Positions 18,595 to 30,480 of a DNA stretch of 64,000 nt are shown one piece after another (position 1 is the first letter of the stretch; each line of letters begins with the position of its first letter). The DNA is from Kappaphycus alvarezii. Lineage: Eukaryota; Rhodophyta; Florideophyceae; Gigartinales; Solieriaceae. A program made the translations under genes and the position numbers. The notes beneath the pieces are model-generated. The model saw nothing but the letters and a program-made list of their open reading frames with translations, was not told where the DNA came from and did no database searches. The stretch is from contig NADL03000471.1 in assembly GCA_002205965.3 (NCBI GenBank), forward strand, positions 496,001 to 560,000, read 5' to 3'.

Positions 18595-19014
18595 TCATCT
18601 CCGTTCCCCAATTCCCAACCCCGGTTGCTCAATTTTTCTTCTTTTCGGCGCAAACCCGCTTAAACCCGACCCTCGTTTCTTCGGTGCACTTGGCCGATTC
18701 AACTTGGACGGCCGTTGCAACTTATCCCCGAAAACAACACTCATGCCCTCTCCCGCCGTTTCCTGTTGCTTCTTCAACTCCTCTACTTGCCTCTTGAGCC
18801 GTTCATTCTCCCGCTTCAACTCCCTGCTCACTTTGCTCCCGCTTCCCGTCCCAGCCTCCCGCTCTTTACACTTCAGAAACTTTTCCAGCCGTCCCTTGGT
18901 CTTCCTCACTCCTAGCCACTCCTCGGCCACTCTCTGCCGTTCCCGTCCCACAACCTCTCGCTGCCCCTCCACCTCCTTCTTCTCCATTTCCAGTTCCCCG
19001 CCTTGCTTCCTCAA
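18595..19014 (-). CDS. Coiled-coil and tail of RING type 2 gene (R2), out of frame
   Basis: The reading has long charged heptad-like sequence (EVEGQREVVGRERQRVAEEW... RELKRENERLKRQVEELKK), followed by a basic tail with KKRGSG and FAPKRRKIEQ, a plausible nuclear localisation signal. It is the continuation of the 19032-19589 RING frame: a 1-nt deletion near 19045 relative to the copy at 41.9 kb splits them. The first Met is therefore not a real start. Confidence 0.6.
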   Translation of the reverse strand: MRKQGGELEMEKKEVEGQREVVGRERQRVAEEWLGVRKTKGRLEKFLKCKEREAGTGSGSKVSRELKRENERLKRQVEELKKQQETAGEGMSVVFGDKLQRPSKLNRPSAPKKRGSGLSGFAPKRRKIEQPGLGIGERR

Positions 19015-19031
19015 AAGCGCGATCTGATCGT

Positions 19032-19589
19032 TCAGCTCCTTCGTTCTCCCTTCAACTCGCTCCGCTCATGCATACAATCCCTGGTCATCTTGTCTAGCTT
19101 ATCCTTTTCCCGCCTTACCGCTGTGAGATTCCTCTCCAGCATCTCTTTTGTCCCATCCACCTCCCTCTTCCACTGCTTCCTCATCCTCCGCCGCTCCCTT
19201 TCCAGCCCCCTGGCCATCTCCTTCAACCTCTTCCCCTCCTTCATAACCTCCACTACACTTTCCACCGCCCTCGCCAGATCCCCATCCGCCCCTTTCCCCA
19301 CCTCGTCTACGTCCATGTCTCTCACCGCCGCCCCCTCCTCCTCGCCATTACCCTCCGCAATACCACTCATTACAGCCGTCAGTTCCCCTCGCATCGACGC
19401 CCTGCGGCACAATGGGCACCAAACTTTGGATCCATTCTCCAAATGTTGCAGAATGCAATACGTATGAAACATATGTCCACAACGCGTAAGTGAGCTTCCC
19501 GGCGTCCGCAGCTTCTCAAGGCATACTGGACAATCCTCCCCTTCACCCCTCCACCTACCCCTTCCCTGCACCACTACTCCCATCTGCAT
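19032..19589 (-). CDS. RING-finger protein, type 2 (R2), frameshifted
   Basis: The first ATG is at 19589 (MQMGVVVQG). EDCPVCLEKL, then RCGHMFHTYC and WCPLCR form a complete C3H2C3-type RING in the first ~70 residues. Acidic sequence and then a coiled coil follow (LKEMARGLERERRRMRKQW). Family members are mostly E3 ubiquitin ligases. The frame ends early after HERSELKG because of a single-base deletion. This is the best-preserved RING in the window. Confidence 0.65.
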   Translation of the reverse strand: MQMGVVVQGRGRWRGEGEDCPVCLEKLRTPGSSLTRCGHMFHTYCILQHLENGSKVWCPLCRRASMRGELTAVMSGIAEGNGEEEGAAVRDMDVDEVGKGADGDLARAVESVVEVMKEGKRLKEMARGLERERRRMRKQWKREVDGTKEMLERNLTAVRREKDKLDKMTRDCMHERSELKGERRS

Positions 19590-20250
19590 TAGATTTCGCC
19601 GCACGGTATGCTACAGCGCATTGGGATTCAATACAAAGCTTCTGGTGAAGACTGCACACAACTTGATTCACGGATGAGAGAGAATCACGAAGTGTTTCGA
19701 GATTTTCGGGGGAGGTGAATGGGATGGAGTGGCGATGGGAGATGAGGGATAGGCGGAAATAAAGAGCGCGACAGTTTGAGAGGGGGAGGTGTTGATCGAC
19801 ACAGAGGTAACCTATCAACAGGCTGAATTTCAGGCGACGGAGAGGCTGTGATTCGGTCGCACGATGGAGTACGGAGCAACATCAGTCGGGAGGGTGGAGG
19901 GATCGCGGTTGGGAGGGAAGTTTCATGTGGTTTCGTTGATTGATGTGGCCGCGTCCCGGCGAGTCCCGTGTGTAAACGGCATCGGAAGAAAGGCTGCGTG
20001 GATTGTGTCGCGGATAGTGTCGGCGTGAGGTGGATGATGTGGTGTTGTGGTTTTGGCGCGAAATTTTGTCAAAAAACGGATTTGGCTGTTTGACGTGGGA
20101 TTTTACCCTCCGCGAGGGATTGACACGTAGTATGCAGTACTGTGCAGTGCTGTACAGTATTTTGCAGTGCTGTACAATGCTTTACAGTAAAGTACAGTGC
20201 TGTACAGTAACATCACAGTATCTGTATTGTACTGCACTGTACTGACAGGC
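19590..20250 (-). promoter_or_regulatory. 5' flank of RING type 2 gene, conserved in three copies
   Basis: Matching sequence lies at 38940-39340 (plus strand) and 42481-43130 (minus strand). A shared core reads GTGGCCGCGTCCCGGCGA followed by TTTGGCGCGAAATTTTGTC. A ~90 bp block present in the other two (around 42766-42860) is absent here. The outer end runs into the TACTGTAC microsatellite. Confidence 0.4.
20127..20245. repeat. TACTGTAC/TGCAGTGC microsatellite at the outer end of RING unit 1
   Basis: About 120 bp of degenerate TACAGTGCTGTACAG-like units. The second unit has a homologous run at 38812-38940 at the same place relative to the RING type 2 gene, so it belongs to the duplicated unit. 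Confidence 0.65.
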
Positions 20251-20259
20251 CCGTCCGAC

Positions 20260-20935
20260 TATCCGGCTGACCACGTCGGCAATACAGTTTTGTACATTAC
20301 AGTTTACGTAATCGAGACGATAATTTTCTTGGAAATATCCAGTAAAGGTCCCGCGCTTACAGTTATGAGTTAACTGCCGTTCAATATCATCTCTACTGAC
20401 TACACCCAACCTTCACTTCATCTCGCTCGGCGCCCGCGCACGGCGTGGGCCCCGGAACATCATCCGGCTCTTCCCTCAGGAGATTGCCCGTCACGGCTGC
20501 AGAGCTCTCGCTGCAACGTTCTTGTCGATGGCCACATCGAGTGGATTGCCTCTCCGCGCCCCAGCGCACGTGGGACGAACTGGGAAAGGTGTATGAGGGT
20601 TGCCTCTACTACTCGAACAAGGTTTGCGAAGTCCACCGTACCCTGCCGCGCTCAAATCTTCCGTCATTTTGACGGACTGCGAGGGGCTGTGGTCTTCACA
20701 GCCTTGCGGGCTGGTCGTCAAGCTCACCCATCCGGAGTTCTCGCCATTGTCGTCGCCGTCTTTATCTGTAAGCCTATGTGCTTACAGCGGGAGTTTTTGT
20801 GCCTCCTGAATCCTCGGTTCAGGTGGTGGAGTATTCTTCCGGTCTCTTTCTCGCTTGAGTGGGCAATTGGTTCAGCCATTGCCCGGAGTCGTCCGTCTAG
20901 CAGAATCCGAGGTTCTGTGTAGTGCGGACTTCTCT
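20260..20935. other. Unassigned GC-rich stretch
   Basis: Several short open frames overlap here (for example plus 20593-20922), but none has a motif I recognise and none recurs elsewhere in the window. A small hairpin CTGTAAGC...GCTTACAG lies at about 20766-20787. No confident gene. Confidence 0.3.
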
Positions 20936-20939
20936 ACAA

Positions 20940-21255
20940 ACAATAAAGCGTCATTATTACTTCAATATCAGGCGCGTGCAATGGTGCGCCAGCAATTATC
21001 GCCATAGCAACATCGGATCAGGTGACGGCGCTGAGACGCTGGTAGGTACGACGACGAATAACCTTCTTGGAGGTATGATAACGGCGAGCGATGGCCGGAA
21101 AACTGTCGTTGAGAAAAAGGACAGTCTCAACCGAGGAGCCCCGAGGGAATCGAAAGCGAAGGATTAGAATTGGAGAGGAGGATCGCCGCGAGGGCCATTC
21201 GAGAGGTTAAATGCACAACGTGCCAGCTTGCGGTCGAGGTCGCGAACCTTGTCCA
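20940..21255 (-). pseudogene. Non-LTR C-terminal fragment, copy K
   Basis: The minus-strand reading gives NDSFPAIARRYH, KKVIRRRTYQRLSAVT-stop-SDVAMAII and GAPLH. This aligns with the ends of copies D, E and F (xRxxIYQRxSCxxWSSxAxAIxxRAP). The stop (21018-21020 on the plus coordinate) replaces a Trp codon. Only the last ~100 residues remain. Confidence 0.55.
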
Positions 21256-21259
21256 GTTT

Positions 21260-22200
21260 CCCTGAGTCCGCTCTGCTACATGCTATTCCAGCAGCTTTCG
21301 AGCGGATGGCAGATTTAGAGCAAATACGCTGTATTACTCTAACATTTTGTCTCTATAATCCTGGTGCAGAGATGAAATATTTAGTGCAGATATAAGCGTA
21401 CTGTAATGCTTGAAGCGATACTTATTTTTTCTGTCCTAGGCCAGACGTAATCTACTCTCGTTTTATATTTGGGTGCACACGTGTACATTGCCTAACCTTT
21501 TTGATCTGGGGAGATACCATGCATTACCTCCCCAGGTCGGGAGTTGCGCTCGCGCCAACCACACAAACCTACCGGTGGTCTTTATAAAGAAAGGTATTAA
21601 TACGAGGCCATACAGCTCAGATGCAACCAAAACCTATAATTCGACTCCATAGAATAGAGTAAAAATTTGGAATATTTTCTGAGTAGTCTATATACCGGTC
21701 ATAAAACTACCCTCCCTCTTGTCTGTTGTCTGACCTGAATATCCAAAGGTATTACTTTACAGCAGAACGGTTGTGAGTCTCGCTGAACCGTCACCACCTC
21801 TTGGTTGGCTTCTGTACACCGAGAAGTTGCAATGTAGTACGACATAATCCACGAATTTCGCGGCAGCACAAAAACTCACAACAGCAAAGAAGAAAAGGAA
21901 TCAATAGTAACGTATACGTTTTCAGTCCGTTCTTTTTAACAATCGTGCACTGCGTTAGCTATTTGTCAACCTGTACACTTTATATACCTTTCTCTATCCT
22001 GCCATTTACTTTGTTTTGCTTCTAAAGACTCTCTTTTCACCCGAGCGACGAATCACCGTAGTTGATTGTAGACTTAAGCGCCGCGCTTCGTAAGAGGGAT
22101 TTCCTACGACAATCCATATTCTGGTGATCATTTTCTTAAGATTTTTTCGCACCTTCCAATCTTTTTAGTACTATCTCGGATATTTCAAGTGCCGTTTCTT
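21260..22200. other. AT-rich spacer with a short repeat
   Basis: No coding signal. A ~60 bp segment around 21755-21810 (containing GAGTCTCGCTGAACCGTC) recurs in diverged form at about 29245-29300. It could be a fragment of an LTR or another repeat; I cannot tell. Confidence 0.3.
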
Positions 22201-24559
22201 TTGCTCCTCGCCATGGCTCTAATGACTCGAACTATTTTCGAGAATATGACCGATAAGATATTGCAGAAGATCAGTACTTCTTCGGTTCAGTATTCTCTTA
22301 TTAAGATTCTCGGCGCGTCAAAGTCTTTTCTGGAGTACTTTAGGCATGCTTGAGACTCATCACACTTCGCCGTGTTCTTGTTCTAAATACTCGATCCGCA
22401 ATATTATTGTCAGTATTTGGAGTTCCTACTACATGCTGCGCAATTCATGCTCGTCCGTGAGTTCTTTGAGCAGCCCTTATTTGGGTTTGGAACTATGGTT
22501 GAACTCGCAAAACTTTTTCTTTCGACAAGATCCTGATAATTTTTTGCAGGAAGTGTTATCTCTCTCGATGACATAAACGACAAGCTCATATTTATGCATT
22601 TATGGCTCGTCCATTTTCGGAACTACGACTTTGATTTCTCCTGTAAAGTTGTCGATTGATTCAAGCATAGCCATGTAATGCAGTCTCTACCTTTGACTGG
22701 AAACCCATTTTCGATTAATAGCGTGAACGATCAAACCCCGCGTTCTCTCATGCTTTCCACGAACGTCGCTCCTCCAGTCACTTACAGTGGTCCAATTACT
22801 AGTCTCCCAGCTGCTATCGTTGCTATCGATTCTTCTCGTTCTACTCCAAAAATTGGAGACTCCGCGAGTGATACCCGAAAGGCTAGTTTCATCTTGCATA
22901 TCTTCTAAGACTACAAGTTCGTTCAAGAATTTTTCCAAGATATTATTGAAACTCTGAAATTATGTGAGAAATTCGCCCAATACAACAAAATCTCTAGTAT
23001 CCAGAAGGAAAATCATCTCCTCCTCGTATTTGACGGTCCTGATCGTCGTTTCTATTCTATCAATAGCTCCTCCGATATGAAATACGAGAATAAAGCTATT
23101 ATTATGCTCAAGGAGCTCAGCAGCGATACGAGACATATTTGAGTGAAACGGACCCTAGAAACCCTTTGACTACGGTCAATTATGGAAGATCACAGCATAA
23201 GTGATGTTTCTTGCAGATTCACCGAGCTTTTTTACAGGATAAAAAAACTCTCCCTGCAATGCCCCTCGGCATTTTGCGACTACGCTCGAAGGTTAGAATA
23301 TCTTAGCTACAGAGCTTAAAGCTTGGACGAAACCTCCCATCAAAGGAATATTAATGCGAAGACTTTCATTCAATGGCCTCTCTGCAGCTCTATAAGGATC
23401 TCTAATGCAAACACCAACTGGATATGCTCACTCAAGAAAAGTACAGGAACAACGATCCCCTTCAAACTGGTTTCATTGGAGAAGAAGACTTCAAGACCAA
23501 TCACATGCCCTATGGCCGCAATCCTCGGCAGCTGCAACGAAATAAGAACATATGTGGTGATAATAGTACTACTTTCACATTTTGTTTGCAAGAGAATTGT
23601 TCCTCGTATCCTTGTGGGCCAGAATTTTACAAGTTTGGCTTTCCGAACTGGCACTTGCCCCTTTGTTACCAGAAGCTATTGCGGCTTACACTAGTCACAG
23701 TTCCATGAGAAGAATTATCTTTACACGTGCTGGCTGATTTCTTTCAAGAGGAACAGAATTTCTTCGAAAATCTTGAAGAAGACCAAACCGCAGAAGAAAT
23801 CCAAAAGGAACTTATCTCGCCGAAAACAATGAACTTGACGAGCTCAATCCTTTCATGGCTTTGGAAACCGACATTATCAGCACTGAAAGGGCTTTCATCG
23901 AACAGATCTTCATGCAGTCCTCCGGTGGAAAGGTGAGAACGGTGGTTTCTATAGATCAGGACATATTACTGACCCACATCGGCGCTGCGGTGAACAAATT
24001 GCCCAGACCATCCAGCGGGAAATGCTATGGTTCTCGGATTGGCGACGGAATGCAATGGATACGCGTTTGAGTCACCAGGAATGGACTTCTTAAAGCAAAA
24101 AGGAAATTGACAGCAAAATGATGAATGTATGGTCAACTGTTGTTGGCAGGTATATGATAACTGAAGGAGTCTAGGGCTTACTCTGCGATAACGGAGCCCT
24201 AAAATAAAACACAAGCCGAAAGGAACTCGAACTTATATTCAGCGCGATGGGAATCCATTCGTTTAAATGCTTCCTTCTAATCATTGCTTCCGTTTTGCTG
24301 ACGTAGTCTTCTATTCTTCATGCCGAGTGTCCGTCACCATGTTAGCCCCACCCGAAGTTGCGCCGCTTTTCGTCGAGATGGACATCGTGAAAGCTGATAT
24401 ACCGGATGCAATGGGTCGTGAAAATTTGACACTATACACTGTATTCAACAGACCCGTGAAGATGGTTCAACACAGATCACTCGATGGTCAGAAGTGCTTC
24501 GTCGATGACTGGTGTATTCAAATAATTCGCCCTCGCATTCTTTATCTCTTGTAATGATG

Positions 24560-25370
24560 AACTTGGCGACTACCAAGACACTGGAGACACTAAAAGACAT
24601 CCACAAACGCTGAGATACGCATCCAACATGTTACGAAAAAATTCCGTGCGGTTACCAACGAAGAAAATTTGCTCTTTAACGAACATATCTTCCTCGACAT
24701 CGTGTATAATAAGGAGGACCCTGTACTACACATCGTTGATGAAGCCACGCAATTTGGATCATCACGCTTGCTCCAATATGTCTCAACTGAAGTCGTATGG
24801 ACAGGGCTTCTGGAATTTTGGTCCACAGTATACACTTTCCTGCCGCATCGCATACTTACAGACTAAGGATCTCAACGTGGTCTCAAGTTTATCCATTTAG
24901 CCCTCCCCGCATACGTGGAATTCAGGAGCATCGGAATAGAAGCCAATTAGAGCCTCGAAGTCGTCTAGCGCTACCACAAGTATTTCCAAAGAACGTTCCG
25001 AACATAATGATCGCACAACCGGATGTCGGTAAGGCACTTGCTTGGGCTTTTTCGGTCAAAGCGATGAACGACAAAAGCACTTTAGAGGATCTTGCCCCCG
25101 CTCCCTCGTCTTCGCGAAATAACCGCAGCTCTCGACAATGTACGAAACACGACCACATAGAGCCACAATACAAAAGCGCGCTCATTTGTATTCAATTGCT
25201 CGAAAGAAACTAGAAAATAAAACCGATTGCTTGAAACTAAAGAGCGCCATTCATTACGCTATTATCCCGGCTTTTGATCGCTCACATCGACCGGGGGATG
25301 GAATCTTGGTCTATCGTGAGAAACCTTCAAGCAATGGACTGAAGAATGTCTAGGTCCATATCGGGTCGCC
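24560..25370 (+). pseudogene. Integrase core and tail of Copia 1
   Basis: NEHIFLDIVYNKEDPVLHIV supplies a likely first catalytic Asp (LDI), then VDEATQF and VYTFLPHRI follow. Later come FSVKAMNDKSTLE and, in another frame, GDGILVYREK, the usual C-terminal integrase pattern. The enzyme would insert the cDNA. At least two frame changes and several stops intervene. Confidence 0.55.
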
Positions 25371-26350
25371 TCGGTCGACGAAGAAAGAAAGCTAGTATTT
25401 GTGAGAGAACCGCAAATTGATGCGTCTAAAAAATTCAACATAGTCCATGTCAAACCGTACTTGTCACAGCTGGAAGTTTCCCATTCCTTACTCTGCGATC
25501 TCTTGATAGAACTGCACAATTTTGCTCCCCCAGAAGAAGAACTAACTCTCGCGACCAAGATAATCGAACCATAAGAACTCCAAGCAAGGGGTGCAGAAAT
25601 ATTTAAGGCCATCCGCGACGAAACAAAAGGAATACTGCAACGAGGAATTTTCTTCTCAAGGGAGAAATTTCCTAAGACAGTTAACGTGCTCCCTGGCCTA
25701 TTGTTCCTCGCCCTCAAGTCTACCTTGGACAAAAAGACCAAATATACGACTCGATACGGTACCAACGGACATAGGGACAAACTCAAGTCAAGAATAGTTC
25801 ATATGTCGGCAACCGTTCAGCCACCTTCCGTTAGAATTCTACTCGCTCTTTCGGCAATCTTGGGTTTCAAAATTTGGACCTCCGACATTACGCAAGCGTA
25901 TGCCTAATATGTCGAACCTCGCCCGAAGAAAGTTTGCATAAAGGAACCGATTCATAGCTTGAATTAGACTCCTATCAATCTTCCAACTCCCTTGCCCTTT
26001 GTACGGACTATGTGACGCAGGAGAACTGTTGCATGTAGCAATAGACCAGTATACTAAATAAAATCCAAATGGATGCCCCCAGAATCGATCCAGCACGTCT
26101 ATTACCTTCTTTTAGATGGAACTCTGAAAGAAATAAGAGGTTGCTACATTTATAAACTCATCCAATGTGGGGAATCAGACTTTTGGAGGCTGTGCCAGAA
26201 GACCAAAAAGAAGTTCGAAATGGAGGACGATTCAGTTATTCCTTTCGAATTTACCAGATGTTTCATTCGACAAAGCAACGACAGGACGATTCTTATCGAC
26301 CAATCTGGATACCTACGAAAGATAGAAACCCTTCCGAAAGGATCCTAATT
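25371..26350 (+). pseudogene. Reverse transcriptase fragments of Copia 1
   Basis: The frame gives FNIVHVKPYLS, LLIELHNFAPPEEEL, then RILLALSAILGFKIWTSDI and TQAYA, which is the Copia RT motif with catalytic Asp in SDITQAY. A TAA at 25905-25907 follows TQAYA where a Gln is expected. The downstream half (26070-26350) is shorter and less clear. No YVDD box could be read. Confidence 0.5.
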
Positions 26351-26399
26351 CTCCCACTTTAGATCGACACGAATAAAACTTTCCTGGCCTCCTCATTCT

Positions 26400-27030
26400 C
26401 CTCAGATCTTCTGTTCTAAATCTCTCAAACTGCGCAGGTTACATTGCAAGAGTTCCTCCCATACGAAACATCCACCGTTCTTCGTCTCGACAAAGCCATC
26501 AAATAAGTTATCAATAATATCCTGTGTGTGTAGTATTTTCACACTGAAGTCAAGCTCTCTTCGTGTTATGGGATTTTCTGACACCTACTTCACAAAAAAA
26601 CGGACTTGTCGTCGCAGCTCTGCTACCTCGCCATCCTCTGCGATAGAAATGGAAATAATTTTCCGATTTAGTTCAAGTCCTACGAGGCTCGTCGACTTAC
26701 AAAATCCGTAATGGAGGGAGCAGTGATAGCTTTTAGCGATATGATCGACATCCGATAGCATACTCCCTCAACTTATCTCACATCCCTCAAAAGCGGGTGC
26801 CCGTGCATCTATTTACCGTCAACAAGTGTCTACTCGAATTCTTCAGTAAAGGATCAATGAATTCCGAGAAACAGATGATTTTGGAAATTACAGCGGCCCG
26901 GGAGGGCTTGACTACCTCATATCGGCTTTTTCGGAAGCTCAAAGAACCTCACTGATGCCTTAACGAAGACAGAGAGTCAAGCTGTTCTTCGTGATGTCGT
27001 CCAGAAGGTTTTTCTACGCTTTGAAGCATA
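26400..27030 (+). pseudogene. RNase H remnant of Copia 1
   Basis: SLRVMGFSDTYF (the Copia RNase H DxSxA-type start) lies at about 26555, and VPVHLFTVNKCLLEFFSKGS is followed by EKQMILEITAAREG at 26795-26920. These parallel the RNase H of Copia 3. Frames differ between the pieces. Confidence 0.5.
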
Positions 27031-27073
27031 CTAGCGGATTTTTCGCAACAATATTCCTTGAACCAGACACTTA

Positions 27074-27448
27074 CTACCTCCATTGCTCCCGCCACTGGAA
27101 ATTAAATACCAGCTGACAATCAACCCTCGGACTCGCATAAACGAAAACCATCCGAGGTAATTCTGACCAACTCCTTCGCAGCGAGTCCAAGATTAATCCC
27201 TTGTACCCGTCGACAACCAAACATTGGTCGCTTTCTTTAAGACAGTTCCTCTCCGCGAAAATTAGTGCAATCAGAACTCCTCGAAACAACTTCAGCAAGT
27301 CTGCAATAACCTGCAACGCAAAATATCGGCTGTGTTGTTGCATGGTTACCCTAAACGGGTGCGGCCACATGTCAATTTTCATCCTTAAATCATGCAACAG
27401 ACTCTGCGCCCCGCGCACACCCCGAAACTTGGTTCTCATCCTTTTCAT
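27074..27448 (-). CDS. Unassigned ORF, overlapping an upstream ORF by ATGA
   Basis: A 124-residue frame beginning MKRMRTKFRGVRGAQSL and including FRVTMQQHSRYFALQVIADL. I do not recognise it. It overlaps the 27445-27867 frame by four bases, which could mean a frameshift inside one former gene. An opposite-strand frame (27201-27500) is similarly open, so even the coding strand is uncertain. Confidence 0.2.
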   Translation of the reverse strand: MKRMRTKFRGVRGAQSLLHDLRMKIDMWPHPFRVTMQQHSRYFALQVIADLLKLFRGVLIALIFAERNCLKESDQCLVVDGYKGLILDSLRRSWSELPRMVFVYASPRVDCQLVFNFQWREQWR

Positions 27449-27867
27449 CGAGATTTCATCACTAAAGCGGCCTCTATCCCTCTTACAAGACGAACTGTAA
27501 TGATCTTCGCCGCCAGTAGGCAGTAGAGCAACTCAACGACAGGAACCAGCCGATTAATTTTCGGAGTAATTAATTGCTTCAAGCACGCGATTGAGCCTCG
27601 CGCTCCAGGCCAGCCCGTCATCATCACAATTTTATGACGGCAATCTAAAAACTTTACCATCTCCTGCATTAATTTCTTATTGATATCTTCCTCCGTGGCG
27701 CATTCCGGTGCATCTGCTACACGGAAGTACTCTGGCTGTTTTATATTCTTTTTCATAGCAATGCTTATTTTCTGGAACTCTATAAAGAGCCCACCATACG
27801 GACGTGGGCTTAAACTTCTCTTGTAGATCTCAAAATAACTCGAAGGACCGCCTGAGGTCTTCCACAC
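27445..27867 (-). CDS. Unassigned ORF upstream of 27074-27448
   Basis: 140 residues, with PYGGLFIEFQKISIAM and KKLMQEMVKFLDCRHKIVMM. No domain recognised. Sequence further upstream (to about 28050) contains a coherent GLFGIDAFMFSSHEE-like reading in another frame, so this may be the middle of a longer decayed gene, perhaps a large DNA-transposon protein. Confidence 0.2.
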   Translation of the reverse strand: MWKTSGGPSSYFEIYKRSLSPRPYGGLFIEFQKISIAMKKNIKQPEYFRVADAPECATEEDINKKLMQEMVKFLDCRHKIVMMTGWPGARGSIACLKQLITPKINRLVPVVELLYCLLAAKIITVRLVRGIEAALVMKSR

Positions 27868-27869
27868 AT

Positions 27870-29520
27870 AATAATTCCCAGCACAAACTGTTTCCCACCG
27901 ACCTCTTCATGGCTACTAAACATGAACGCATCAATCCCAAACAGCCCCTCATCAGCGTCCGATTTTACATTTTCATCCAAAAGCTCCTAGCTGCCACCCT
28001 CTTCATTGTCTGAACAAGTGTCATATTTTCACCAACCTTCAGAAAAAGCCCTTCTTTCACCTCAAGTTCCCCGTCTTCATCCGATTAGTACTCTTCTCCT
28101 GGAGAAAAATATCCTCCGTTTCCGTGAGCACTACCGCACACGCGCTTTAATCTCGGCTGTTTGAGTCCAACTTTTCCACGCTCCCCTCCTATCGTGAGGC
28201 TTCTGTCCCTCAAACTACTCCCATATCCATTGATTCTTTTCCCTGGAATCAACTTCATCATCCCTTTACGCCTACTTCCCCCAATGCCGCCGAAGAAGCA
28301 GCCCCAATTTCGAAGAAGATTGCTGTGGACAAAATTAGTGGCTCTGGAAAGGATCACAGAAGAACAAGAGCGATAGCCTGTGAATCTTCTGTGTTCATGA
28401 AGCTCCTGAGACGCATCGCACAGCTCCCGTTATCAAGTGCCCCAAATTTTAAATAATAGCACACCTGTCGTTTATTGCACAGTACCGGCTACGCACAGTA
28501 CAGTACCATTTTTCTGTAGTATAAAAGGTACAAGTGTGCCTATTAATTTAGGGTTAGAGGCCGGGGAGGCCCGCGCCTCGAAATAAAAAAACTGATAAAG
28601 TCCGCGGCACTACCGGTTCGGCCACGATGCCTGTGGGTTATTTTAAGCCCGTATTGATCAGTTATGAACCTTGAGCCTGCATGGCTTTATTCGGAAAAAA
28701 AACCCACACGTTCTTTGAAGCTATCCGTACACGGATCTATAGGCGCATTACTAGGAAAATTTGGTCGTCTAGTACAAAATCTATTTTGTCTCGCATGTCT
28801 CTGCACGTGGCCAACGTAGACCACCCGTTTAGCTCTTAGCTAGCAATATAGTCAATGTGGCACCACGAGATGTCTCGTGAGGGAAAAAAAGGATCCGAGA
28901 CCTTTGCGGAGGGCAGAAGTGCGTAGGAAGGGAAAGGGTAGAAAGATGACAATCCGGTAGTGAGATGGTCACATATTGGAAAATGGTAGCGAAGGGTACC
29001 AGTAAAGTGCTACGCAATGTCTACCGGGCAATATCTCCTTGTCCCCTCACCAAGAAATTTCAAACGGGGTCAGAGCTCAAGCATTGTACGACGACGCGAG
29101 GCGGATGACTCTGCAGAACTACTGACTGCACGGTAATTACAAGTCTGTACACTACATTGCTATTAACAGTCTGATCCTGCAGCGGACACCCGCTATACAG
29201 TATCAATGCCATAAAGTTCTTCTCTGTCGAGAAGGGGTAGCGTTGATTCACAGCAACACGGCTGCAAGTCTCGACGAACCGTCGCCACCTCCAGGATTTC
29301 TCCTGTACAGCAAGCGTGTCGAATACTTTGGGTGCATCCAGGAAATGCCACTCCACAACTAGACCACTTTTTCAGCTAAGTTGATACCCGAAAATAGGTT
29401 TTATTTCCGCCCCTTGACCCAAAGTGGAGCCACCCTCCAGGACTTGCTCCATTTCGCCACTCCACCACTTACCTACGCCAGATCTGCCTTTACCCGAGCC
29501 CAAGTGATATCAAACCCTTC
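27870..29520. other. Spacer without recognised features
   Basis: Short open frames occur on both strands but I recognise none. A second copy of the ~60 bp repeat from 21755-21810 lies at about 29245-29300. A few CACAGTACAGTAC units lie near 28490. Confidence 0.3.
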
Positions 29521-29529
29521 CTTAGCACC

Positions 29530-30480
29530 ATGCATCCTCAAGCAGCCTCTGCCGCCATCACCAGTGCTGCCGCGGCCATCGCTGCGGCCACTGTTGTGTT
29601 CGCAACAATCAAGAAGAAAATCACCTCGCTTCTTCGTCAAAAAAAGATCACAAAAAACCGCGAAGTATCGTCGCGCTGCATTACTGCTTCTCGTCATTAC
29701 CGATATGCGAAAAACGTGGACAAAATATTATCATATAGTAAAGACGATGATTTTCTGCTGTCTTAAAAATTCACTCGGTCGCTATTTCTTGACAAGCTTC
29801 TGCCCCTGATTTGTTACGAGCGCGAAAGGATCAACTGGGTGAGTCATTATCGTGAAGGACCAAACACAAGGAGCTGTGCTTCTCGGCTTAAAAGTGTGGA
29901 CCTATTGGGTATAGGACTGTGGTACCTCAAGATAAAGTCGACAGCCTATAGTTTGTGCCCAATATTTGGCGTGGTCCAGGCTTCTATGGCGGTCTGGCTG
30001 GACTGCAGTTTAGAAGTGATCTTGCGCATGGTAAAGAAAAAGGAAAGGGTGGAACTTGAAATACGTCGGCCAAAACCGCGAGGAATACAGATCTCTATCA
30101 GCCTCTTACAGTCTAATCTTACTTTTGGTCCTCATTTGGAAGGATTATTTGCCGTGAACGACAGAGTTCCAATGCCACGTGCAAGCTTAATTGCTTGCGA
30201 CCTCCAAAATGCTTACTTCGAAGGGTTTAAGAAAGGAGTACAAGTCACAAATCTATTCGTATAGAACATCTTTGGGTAAATAATTCACGAAGCAGTTAAC
30301 TTACCTGGGAGCTGACATGACACTAAGCTTGCCGCAGCTTCAGGGATTAATTTCCGTAAACTGTCTGTCAAGAAGAAATCTCCTGGATTTGCAATACTAG
30401 GTGCTATTTATATAGATAAGAACACAAGTAAAACCATTAGGAAGGTGCTAAGAAGTAGAAAGACGAATGTGGCAAGTGAT
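29530..30480 (+). pseudogene. Harbinger-like (DDE_Tnp_4-type) transposase with nonsense codons
   Basis: One plus frame gives an Ala-rich start (MHPQAASAAITSAAAAIAAA), then REGPNTRSCASRLKSVDLLG, FGVVQASMAVWLD, CDLQNAYFEGFKKGVQVTN, LPGS-stop-HDTKLAAASG and FAILGAIYID. The last blocks match the PIF/Harbinger pattern PGSWHD, which includes a catalytic Asp. Stops at 29764, 30262, 30277 and 30313 interrupt an otherwise continuous frame; two replace Trp. It would excise and insert DNA. A coherent open segment 30494-30751 may be its tail in another frame. Confidence 0.6.

Larger units (their letters stand above)
22200..27030 (+). mobile_element. Copia-type LTR retrotransposon 1, strongly decayed
   Basis: Plus-strand fragments appear in Copia order (integrase, integrase tail, RT, RNase H), with uninterpretable gag-like sequence before them. 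The composition is AT-rich compared with the non-LTR copies. Stops and frameshifts are frequent. I could not identify LTRs, so the limits are approximate. Confidence 0.6.

Noticed and set aside
18417..19467. Plus-strand Ser/Pro/Leu-rich ORFs
   Set aside because: Shadows of the RING type 2 coiled-coil reading on the minus strand.
20766..20790. A short intron (GTAAG...TACAG)
   Set aside because: The ~20 bp span is too short and is simply a small hairpin.
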